From assembly GCA_905221605.1 (NCBI GenBank), contig CAJNDS010002465.1, positions 108,501-172,500 of the forward strand: a DNA stretch of 64,000 nucleotides. Direction: 5' to 3'. Below, in pieces: positions 1 through 8,400 of this stretch. The position numbers were made by a program, and so were the translations under genes. The notes under the pieces are model-generated. The model was not told the origin of the DNA, searched no databases, and saw only the letters and a list, made by a program, of their open reading frames with translations. Numbering within the stretch: position 1 is the first letter of the stretch; every line of letters starts with the position of its first letter. Source of the DNA: Symbiodinium natans (lineage: Eukaryota; Sar; Dinophyceae; Suessiales; Symbiodiniaceae).

Positions 1-75
1 AGAGTGTCTGAGTGTCTGGGTGTCTGACCGTCTGAGCGTCTGCATGTCTGAGCGTCTGAGCGTCTAAGCGTCTGG
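1..75 (+). repeat. GTCTGAGC-type short tandem repeat
   Basis: Seven to eight degenerate copies of GTCTGAGC/GTCTGGGT. The remainder to 300 is unique sequence with stray TTTAGGG-like words. Confidence 0.8.
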
Positions 76-295
76 CGCTTTTAAGGGCTTGCGGTTTGGG
101 ATTTAGGGCTGAGGGTCGTAGGTTTGACTTACGCTTTAGTTTGGGCTTTTGGGTTTTGGGATTTGCTTTGGATCTGCCATCACGCATGTACCCTGAATGA
201 CGCTGATGACGCCGCACCTTGAATGAACACAAGGGGAAGTAGACCGGTATCGGGTGGTGCCAAAGTGCTCAAAAGAAGACGCTCTCACTCATGGA

Positions 296-458
296 AGTCC
301 CCAAACCCTAAGCCCTGAACCCTACACTGTCAACCCTAAACCCCTATCCCTAAACCCCTAAACCCTAAACCCTAAACCCGAAACCCTAAACCTTAAACCC
401 TAAACCCCTAAACCCTAAACCCTTAACCCTAAACCCCTGAACCCCTGAACCCCTAAAA
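296..458 (-). repeat. Degenerate CCCTAAA/CCCCTAAA array
   Basis: About 20 telomere-type units with frequent 7/8-base switches. A G-strand array with TTTGGGG variants follows at 541-640, so the two face each other around an 80-bp unique island. Confidence 0.9.
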
Positions 459-755
459 GCCCCAAGCATGGCACGTCTTGCGCCCACCTGGCGTCGAAGC
501 GAGGGTGAAGGGAACTCCTTCAGCCAGCAAGCGGGGATCAAAAGGTTTAGGGTTTGGGGTTTGTGGTTTGGGGTTTAGGGTTTGGGGTTTCGAGTTTGGG
601 GTTTGCGGGTTTGCGGGCTTAGGGCTTAGGTTTTGGGGTTTGTGTCAATGCTCTGGCTCTTCCAGGTTGCTGCTTGTGCAGAAGTTCAACGTCGAAAAAC
701 ACAAAACCACTCGTTGAGGAACACGGCCGAAAAGAGCAAATCCCAAAGATTAAGC

Positions 756-898
756 CTAAACCCTAAACCCTAAACCCTAAACCCTAAACCCTAAACCCTA
801 AACCCTAAACCCTAAACCCTAAACCCTAAACCCTAAACCCTAAACCCTAAACCCTAAACCCTAAACCCTAAACCCTAAACCCTAAACCCTAAACCCTA
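756..898 (-). repeat. Near-perfect CCCTAAA array, about 20 units
   Basis: Uninterrupted plant-type telomere heptamers between unique sequences at 660-750 and 900-1000. Mixed CCCTAAA/CCCTAAAA continues at 1005-1150. Confidence 0.95.
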
Positions 899-1245
899 AT
901 CCAAGCGGAGAGCTTGGCCTTAAGAGCTTCAAAAACAGGCCCTGAGGACCTGAACCCATGAACTCACAGCGATGCCGCATACCATGAATACACCTAAATC
1001 CCGGACACATACCCTAAACCCTAAGCCCAAAACCCTAAGCCCTACGCCCTAAGCCTTACGCCCTAAGCCCTAAACCCTAAACCCTAAAACCCTAAAACCC
1101 TAAAACCCTAAACCCGAACCCTAAACCCTAAACCCTAAACCCTAAACCCTCTAAGGAGGAGCTTCGGGCTCATGGTTTCTCAAGCTGCCGTTGTTCCCGC
1201 AGGAAATTGAAATGGGGACCACTCGAACTTGGGGCTGTAGGGTTT

Positions 1246-1932
1246 GGGTGCTTGGGGTTTAGGGTTTAGGGTATGTGTCCGGGATTTAGGTGTATTCATG
1301 GAACGCTCGAGCTTGGGGGGCTGTAGGGTTTTAGGGCGCTTGGGGGTATTAGGGTTTAGTTGTGTTTTAGGGTTTAGGGTTTAGGGTCTAGAGTTTAGGG
1401 TTTAGGGTTTTCAGCTCTAGTTGATGTGCTAAGCTTTAGGTGCTTGGTGGAGTCTAGTTCAGGGTTTGTGGGATTGTGGCTTTGTATGCTTGGGGTTTGC
1501 GAGTTTGGGGCGTTCAGACTTCAGGGGTTGGACCCGCACGGGACCTTCAATAACGGCCTAGAGCCCCATAAAAAACGGCAGGCCAGTATTTCCAAAAACA
1601 CTACGAAACCCTCAGCCCCAAACCCTATAAGGGTTTAGGGTTTAGGGCTTGGGGGTTTCGAGGTAATCCAATCAGAAAGCTTAGCCTTTTGGGTTTCTAG
1701 GCGCAGGTTATCCAAACCCTAAACCATAAACCCCAAACCCTAAACATAGGGTCTCAGAGGGGAAGAAAACGTACCTACGGTTCTCGATCTAAAAAACACT
1801 TTTGTAACTACCCATGAACCGAACCCCCGGACCCTCAACCCTTAAAACACCAGAAAACACAAATTTCCGGGACACCCGCCCTGTGAAGAGGAGCTTTGGG
1901 GTCAGGATTTAGGGTTAGGGTTGAGGGTTGAG
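1246..1932 (+). repeat. Scattered degenerate TTTAGGG clusters
   Basis: Short G-strand clusters at 1246-1275, 1323-1420 and 1628-1652 with unique spacers and no gene that I can support. Telomere-like words account for about a third of the stretch. Confidence 0.7.
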
Positions 1933-1950
1933 GGTAGAGGGCTATCAGCT

Positions 1951-2013
1951 TTAAATACGGTCGAGCCAGGAGGTCACCTCAATCTCGAAGTTGTAGAAGG
2001 TGTTCTTGATCAC
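1951..2013 (-). CDS. Gene D terminal exon candidate
   Basis: The acceptor GCCCAAG|GTG is followed by VIKNTFYNFEIEVTSWLDRI and a TAA stop. An internal GAG|GTGACC could instead be a donor after 12 codons. The aromatic/acidic composition is protein-like and unlike the repeat-derived frames around it. Confidence 0.45.
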   Translation of the reverse strand: MIKNTFYNFEIEVTSWLDRI

Positions 2014-4614
2014 CTTGGGCCGGGCTCGGAGGGTTAGCTAAGAACCTGAAAGCAAGAAACGGTTTAGGGTTTAGGGTTTAGGCTTGTAGGGTTTAGATTC
2101 AACAGACGGCAACTACACCCAATCAATTGAGGCAGATTTCCTCTTCGCGGCTGGGGCTTGGGTGGGGTTTTCAAGGGATTAAGACTCGTACTTCTAAGGT
2201 TGTACCCCTGAAGGTTCCCCTTAATCTACTCCTAAAAGGGCCCTTCTATTCCCCTAAAGGATCTTTAGAAAGGGTCCCCAAACCCAAGGGTACAACCTTA
2301 AGGGTCCAAAACTGTCCCTAAACCCTAAACCCTAACCCTAAACCCTAAACCCTAAACCCTAAACCCTAAACCCTAAAAGTGTCCAAGGTAGAATTCCTAC
2401 AGTCTTGGGCTCTGAAGTTCGCTTGCAGGCACATGCGAACCTTGCGGGTCCCGTTTTGGACCCGGCCATGATTCTCCGCATACAACCCAAAACCCAAAAC
2501 CCAAAACCCAAAACCCAAAACCCAAAACCCTAAACCCTAAACCCTAAACCCTAAACCCTAAACCCCCCCATCCCCCCCCCCCCCCCCCACAAACAAAAAC
2601 TAAAAAAAAACACCAGCACCCGCCAAGGCACCAATGAGCCAACGCAGCTGGCCATGATGCGCTCTAAGCGGAGATGAAGCAAAGGGGGGGGTCTCCGCTC
2701 TGACTGCGTGACTGCTCTCGGGGGCATCCAATGCTGCGGCGAAGGGTCTTGTAGGGTTTGTGGGGGTTTATAGGTTTTATAGGGTGTAGGGGTTATATTT
2801 ATAGGCCCTGAATCCAAAACCCTGAAGCCTGATACCCTAACAGGGGACTGGTGGGGTCCGGACTGTTTAGGGTTGTGGCACTCTACAAGACCCTAAAACC
2901 TTCCAGCTCTATAAGAAAACCCAAAACCCTAAATCCTAAACCCTACACTCTAAATCCTAAACCCTAAACCCTAAATCCTAAACCCGAAAGCCTCAACATG
3001 CCGCAGAACACACAGGAGCCCTGGGTTTAGGGTTTAGGGTTTAGGGTTTAGGGTTTAGGGTTTAGGGTTTAGGGTTTAGGGCAAGCCCTCAACTCCTCAC
3101 CTTAACGACCGCTAAGGCTCGAAACACTTGAATCTAACCTAGAGTTTAGGATTTAGGACGGATTTGGGGTTTAGGGTTTAGGGTTTAGGATTTAAGGTTT
3201 AGGGTTTAGCGTTTAGAGTTTAGGATTTGGGGTTTAGGGGTAGATCGGCCCCCCCCCGCCCCTCTCAACAAAATTTAGGAACCACATGTTGGGTCTTCTG
3301 GGGGTAGAATTGATCCTACCTAAGTTTAGGGTTCAGGGTTAAGGGCGTAGGGACCCTAAACCCTAAACCCTAAACCCTAAACCCTAAACCCTAAACCCTT
3401 GATCCTAAGCCCTACAGCCTTCAACGAAAAAGAGCCCTAAGCATCCCCAAGCCCCGAAACTCTGAAGGCTACCCAGAGTCCTACAACGAAACACTAGCCC
3501 CTAAACCCTAAACCCTAAACCCTAAACCCTGAACCCTGAACCCTGAACCCTAAACCCTAAACCCTAAACCCCCAAACCCCAAACCCTCCCGCCCTAGACC
3601 ACCTCAGCTTCGAGTCTGCGTCAACAGTCAGCTGCTGTGTCCAGACGTGCTGCCGGCCTCTGCTTGGAGGTTCATTAGCGTTTAGGGTTTAGGGTTTAAG
3701 GTTTAGGGTTTAGGTTTTTAAGGTTTAGGGGTCCCAGGTTTTAGGGGTTTTAGGGGTTTTAGGGGTAGCCTTGCCTCGCTTAGGGTTGAGGGGTTTTAGG
3801 GGCTTTAGGGGGTTTCAGGGTTTTCGGGGTTTTAGGGGGTTTAGAGGGTATGAGTGGTTCCCTACACTGTCGGGGCACCCTAAAGAACAGTCCAGGGATC
3901 TCAACTCTTACGCTCACTCCGAAGATTTCAGAGGTCTAGACTAGGGTCGGGTCTGGGGTTGAACCCTTGTCACCTAAAACCCCAAAAACCCCAAAAACCC
4001 CAAAACCCCAAAACCCCAAAACCCCAAAACCCAAAAACCCTAAACCCCGAAACCCCAAAACCCCAAAACCCCAAAACCCCAAAACCCCAAAACCCCAAAA
4101 CCCCAAAACCCCAAAACCAAAAAACCCTAAAACCCTAAACCCCGAAACCCCAAAACCCCAAAACCCTAACACCCGAAAACCCGCAAGCAAAACCAGAAAG
4201 TCAGGGTCCCAAGAGCCCCAAACCAAACCCTACCACCCTGAAGCCAGTTTAGGGTTTAGGGTTTAGGGTTTAGGGTTTAGGGTTTAGGGTTTAGGGTTTA
4301 GGGTTTAGGGTTTAGGGTTTAGGGTTACAAACTGGCGTTCCGTGTAACCCTTGGCTGCCCTAAGTAGGGTAGCTGTAACATTAAACTCCTAGCTGCCTTA
4401 TTAGGAAGCCCAATAAGCCCAAAAAGGCTAAGGATCTAAAGTTACAGTAAAGCACCACAGAGAACCCTAAACCCTAAACCCTAAACCCTAAACCCTAAAC
4501 CCCCCGCGCGTTGCAGGAGGCAATAAGTCACCTCAAAGGGGAGTCAAGCTTGGCGGTCACTGCACTGTCAATGGGCAAGGGGCTGCCGGCAGTCAAGGCT
4601 TTGCCACGAATCTC
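1951..4614 (-). CDS. Gene D: set of minus-strand exons, unrecognised
   Basis: Below the gene C stop codon, four islands with AG|G acceptors on the minus strand (4532-4614, 3603-3657, around 2440, 1951-2013) suggest another spliced gene ending with a stop at 1951. Their phases do not all chain, so exons are missing or some islands are false. No family recognised. Confidence 0.4.
2165..2310 (+). repeat. Dispersed element (pair with 51150-51290)
   Basis: GTTGTACCCCTGAAGGTTCC and GGTACAACCTTAAGGGTCC give internal symmetry. The reverse complement is recognisable over about 140 bp at 51150-51290. Confidence 0.75.
2314..2590 (-). repeat. CCCTAAA and CCCAAAA arrays ending in a C run
   Basis: CCCTAAA at 2314-2378; CCCAAAA units at 2484-2528 grade into CCCTAAA and end in a run of Cs at 2567-2588. 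The pentamer/heptamer variants are locally homogeneous. Confidence 0.9.
2395..2440 (-). CDS. Gene D candidate exon
   Basis: The acceptor CCGCAAG|GTT is followed by two open frames, VRMCLQANFRAQD or FACACKRTSEPK; only the second keeps phase with the 3603-3657 exon. The donor is unclear. The plus strand of this island is open as well. Confidence 0.3.
3024..3590. repeat. Alternating TTTAGGG and CCCTAAA arrays
   Basis: G-strand at 3024-3081 and 3160-3240, C-strand at 3353-3400 and 3497-3580, separated by short unique islands without supported genes. Confidence 0.85.
3603..3657 (-). CDS. Gene D exon
   Basis: GCAGAG|GCC to CTGAG|GTGGTC, 55 nt, encodes RQHVWTQQLTVDADSKL with split codons at both ends. 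Good splice sites. Its entry phase does not match the exit phase of the 4532-4614 exon, so they are not direct neighbours. Confidence 0.45.
3973..4165 (-). repeat. CCCCAAAA octamer array
   Basis: About 20 units of CCCCAAAA (GGGGTTTT on the other strand), the telomere unit known from hypotrich ciliates, here as a local variant patch next to ordinary TTTAGGG (4249-4326). Confidence 0.9.
4249..4326 (+). repeat. Perfect TTTAGGG array, 11 units
   Basis: Ends against the dispersed element at 4330-4466. Confidence 0.95.
4380..4466 (+). repeat. Dispersed element, copy 1
   Basis: Contains CCCAATAAGCCCAAAAAGGC and AAAGTTACAGTAAAGCACCA. A second copy is at 7575-7645. Here the copy ends at GAACCCT, which runs straight into a CCCTAAA array (4465-4502); the other copy continues with unique sequence after the same GAACCCT. 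Confidence 0.8.
4532..4614 (-). CDS. Gene D exon
   Basis: GTTCAG|GAG starts and TTGAG|GTGACT ends an 83-nt exon encoding EIRGKALTAGSPLPIDSAVT then AKLDSPL. Both splice sites are good. The plus strand is also open (SHLKGESSLAVTAL), but its 3' end is a stop made by the telomere array. Confidence 0.5.
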
Positions 4615-4616
4615 CT

Positions 4617-4880
4617 GAACCCTAAACCCTAAACCCTAAACCCTAAACCCTAGACCCTAAACCCTAAACCCTAAACCCTAAACCCTAGACCCTAAACCTT
4701 AAACCCTAAACCCTAAACCCAAACCCTAAACCCTAACCCAACGTCCACAACGTCTGGTCCGTATCAATGATCAGTGCAAGGCTCACCGGCCGTCCATTCA
4801 GCTTCTGTGGAGCCGAGTGCATATGATTTCTGGCGTTTAGGGTTTAGGGTTTAGGGTTTAGGGTTTAGGGTTTAGGGTTC
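4617..4880. repeat. CCCTAAA array, then TTTAGGG array
   Basis: C-strand array at 4617-4737 (about 17 units); G-strand at 4834-4879. The 95-bp island between them is open on the minus strand (KLNGRPVSLALIIDTDQTLW) but without an AG|G acceptor. Confidence 0.9.
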
Positions 4881-5155
4881 TGGCGCCTGGTGGACACGAC
4901 AACCAAGTTGCTGTTTTTGTAGAAGGTCTAGGGTTTAGGGTTACCCAATTTAGGGTTTAGGGGTTTAGGGCCTACAAGTTCAGGCTTTAGGGTGCAGGGG
5001 TTAGCGCAGCTAAACAAACAACCGCCCCCAACACCCTCCAGCTAACTAATAGGGTTGCTATGGCAGCCTTACAAGACTCGCCCACCTAGGTTGTGCAAGA
5101 TTGGAAGTTTCACCTTGAAGGAGTTTTTTCGATTCAGTGCTGACTCAGGCAGCTT

Positions 5156-5491
5156 TCACTGATGCGCAAGCCAGCTTTGGGCGGAGGCAGTCTCAGGCAA
5201 GCCTGAGGCCGATGCTGAGGGCTGGTTCTGGTTCATCTTCTGAAGGAGTGCCCTCAGCTGCTCCTGCTCGGCAGCACTCAGGTTGCTCGTCTCAGGAAGG
5301 GCCGTGTGCTGAGGCGAGGCCTTGGGCTCAGGAGTTGGCTCAGCTGCCTGAGCGGCCTTGGCATCCAGCCTATCCTGGACCTGCTGAGCCAGGTCTAAGG
5401 CTTCCTCAAGGTGGTCCTCCTGAAAGTCGCCCAGCTCAGTGATGAGGGCCTCGATGTCCCTCAGCTGGTCCTTGAGGTCCTTAACCATCTC
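5156..5491 (-). CDS. Gene C terminal exon (coiled coil)
   Basis: The largest exon in the window, 336 nt including the TGA. The acceptor is ATCATAG|GAG after a pyrimidine-rich TTTCATTTCAACTGCAG. It begins EMVKDLKDQLRDIEALITEL with heptad spacing of hydrophobics, then a Pro/Glu/Ala linker and LSAAEQEQLRALLQKMNQNQ near the end. Hydrophilic, without membrane segments or a signal peptide. It could be a scaffold or cytoskeletal protein, but no family is recognised. The plus strand is also open but Ser/Gln/Pro-biased. Confidence 0.72.
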   Translation of the reverse strand, partial: EMVKDLKDQLRDIEALITELGDFQEDHLEEALDLAQQVQDRLDAKAAQAAEPTPEPKASPQHTALPETSNLSAAEQEQLRALLQKMNQNQPSASASGLPETASAQSWLAHQ

Positions 5492-8400
5492 CTATGATGC
5501 TGCAGTTGAAATGAAATTCCCGATTGGACTTGGGGTGTAGGGTCTAAGGTTTAGGGTTTAGGGTTTAGGGTTTAGGGTTTAGGGTTTAGGTTTAGGGTTT
5601 AGGGTCTGGGTATCCGGAAGAATATTCTCTTCATCGATTCTCGAAGGGAGCGAACTTCAGAACCAGGCTCGAGGCACTCAACAAGCAAATCCGGGACTCC
5701 ATGACGAGGCGTTGTATTCGAGGCTTCGTTGGTAGGTTTAGGGTTTAGGGTTTAGGGTTTAGGGTTTAGGGTTTTAGGGTTTAGGGTTTAGGGTTTAGGG
5801 TTTAGGGTTTAGGGTTTAGGGTTTAGGGTTTAGGGTTTAGGGTTTAGGGTTTAGGGTTTAGGGTTTAGGGCCTTACTTATGACTTGTGACTCGAATTGTA
5901 ACTACCCGTGAACCTTCAAATACATCCTACCCTGAAACCTAAACCCTAAACCCTAAACCCTAAACCCTAAACCCTAAACCCTAAACCCTAAACCCTAAAG
6001 CCTAAAGCCTAAAGCCTAAAGCCTAAAGCCTAAAGCCTAAAGCCTAAAGCCTCCAATCAAGCCTCTAACTCCCATGAAACCTCCACACGATCCTACACCC
6101 TGTCACCGAGAGCAGGGCCGTCACCAAGCTCTGCTTGAACCTGTTCAGCCTAGCCCTAAACCCTAAACCCTAAACTTTGCGTGCTTTGCGACGAGGCTTC
6201 AGGCATGAAGATGCAGCTCCCGTGTGCTTTTGGGGCAGAGCTTAGGGTTTAGAGTTTAGGGTTTAGGTTTTCGGCTGTCGGGAGTTTAGGGGTTACCGTG
6301 TAGATCTTTTGGTTTAGTTTAGTGCGTAGGGTTTTCTGGCGTTTAGGGAAGTCCTGGGTTCAGGATGTAGGTCTTTGTTTGGCTTTAGGGATTAGGGTTT
6401 AGGGCTTAGGGTGTAGAGTATTGAGTGCTTGGGTTCGGGGTTTAGGTTTTGGAGGATTTGCACGGAGGTAGGATTCTTATGATTGGCATTCCCAAAAAAG
6501 AACAATCAATATACTCTCACCGGAAGGTACAGGTGAACCTCACCGAAGGCAAAAATCAACACCCTGTCTCACACGAGTTTTGCCTAGTTGAAGCGTAATC
6601 TGCAGATCGTGAGATTGTTGTCTAAAAGGGCTTTTGTCTGGGGTTTTCGCTAAACATATCATGGGCGATAGCAGCTGAACCCGAAACCCTCAACCCTAAA
6701 CCCTAAACCCTAAAACCCTAAACCTCGCCAACCCTCAGTCCCGAAGTCCCTCACACGCTGGAACCCGAAAGCCCGCGAGAAAAAAACAAACTGCCCGAAA
6801 CCCGAACCCAAAAGCAAACAAACAAATCGGACCCTTCTTCAAGCTTGCAGCACCAACTCTCAGATCTTTTCAACCTCAACCCTAGACCCCAAACCCTCCC
6901 CCTCAACACACACACACACACACAGACAGACACGCCACCACATCCAGCATAATGCAGCCCACGCGAAAAATGCGCCAGCACTCCTCCCATGCTTGGATAC
7001 TGGGTGCGCCTGGAAGCTCAGCCGCTCTCCACTGCCCATCCTTCAGCGGCTGCGAAGTGAATTTTCATCACTCGAGCGACGCGCTCACCATGAGCACCCC
7101 AAATCGAGTTCGACTTTCAAGCAGGACAACTGTGGATCCGCTGTTGCCTTTCTCAAAAGGCACCCAATAGTCTGCTCCAACCTGTGCTTGATCTAAGGCC
7201 TGCTCCCATTCTTCTGTCGATACTTCCGAAAAGAGGGTTTAGGGTTTAGGGTTTAGGGTTTAGGGTTTAGGGTTTAGGGAGTCACGCAGATCTCTCCCAG
7301 CTGTCGAGCCACTGCCCTAAGCTGGTTCTCGAGCAGCCCGGCCCATGCAACTGCATCATCAATGCTGGTCCATGTTTCCAGCACCTCTGGGGTTTAGGGT
7401 TTAGGGCTTAGGGTTTAGGGTTTAGGGGTTAGAGACATTAATTAAAGACATCGCCCTCCCCACCCCCTGTATCAAAATTGGCACAACACCTGGCGCCAAA
7501 ATGGCCACGCGGAGGTGGTCTTCTTTCCCGCCCGTTTCCTCAACCCTTGGCTGCACTTAGGAGGGTCGCAAAAAACTAATAACAAACCCAATAAACCCAA
7601 ACAGGCTAAAGATGTAAAGTTACAGTAAAGCACCACAAAGAACCCTGAAGTTCAATCGCATCTACTTGTCAGTACGGCACTTCGTGCCTCTCCGACAGAC
7701 GGACAGACAGACAGACAGATACACACCCTAAACCCTAAACCCTAAACCCTAGAACCTAAACCCTAAACCCTAAACCACACACACACACACTTCCCCGCTA
7801 CCTGAAGCTAATTGAGGGCCGACCTGCCTGCACTTCGACAGAGCGAGTGGTCTCCTGCAGGCAGCCACATCTGCCATCGGCTGAACCCATTCGACGCCCT
7901 ACCCCTGCAGTAAAGCCCTGAACCCTCGCTCTCTCCTCTCTTCTCTCCTCTCGCTTCTCTCCTCTCTTCTCGCCTCTCTCTCCTCTCTCTCCTCTCTCCT
8001 CTCGGGTTGATTGGGGGGTTTAGGGTTTTAGGGTTTAGGGCTTAGAGGGGTGTAGGGTTTGGGGATTATGGGGGTGTATTCCATCTTCCCTACGACCTTC
8101 ACGGCTTTGAACTTCAAGCAGTGGTACGTCGCCCAGTCCACCACGAACACTCTGCTCTTTGTAACTGCACAGGACCACCATGGGCAAAGTTGCCTCTAAA
8201 CCCTAAACCCTAAACCCTAAACCCTAAACCCTAAACCCTAAACCCTAAACCCTAAACCCCTGATTCTGCAAGACGACGCATGAAGCCTCGCAGGTCGCAA
8301 AGGGTCAGGGCTGTCGGCGCTCGCTTCAGACCCACGCATCCAAGCTCCGCCGCTGCTGGGCGGAGATGCGGCTATGTCATCAAACCCTAAACCCCTAAAC

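Noticed and set aside
3936-4266. Pro/Lys-rich and Gly/Phe-rich ORFs
   Set aside because: Translation of the CCCCAAAA array on the two strands.
4506-4618. Plus-strand ORF SHLKGESSLAVTAL
   Set aside because: The minus strand has an exact AG|G acceptor and a GAG|GTGACT donor around a better frame.
6946-7196. Plus-strand ORF (LSRSPLPILQRLRSEFSSLE region)
   Set aside because: Convincing alone, but the minus reading of the same DNA has AG|G and GTGAGC borders and keeps phase with gene C.
7089-7199. IS30/retroviral-type integrase core
   Set aside because: A vague resemblance (VVLLESRTRFG) without catalytic acidic residues in a plausible spacing.
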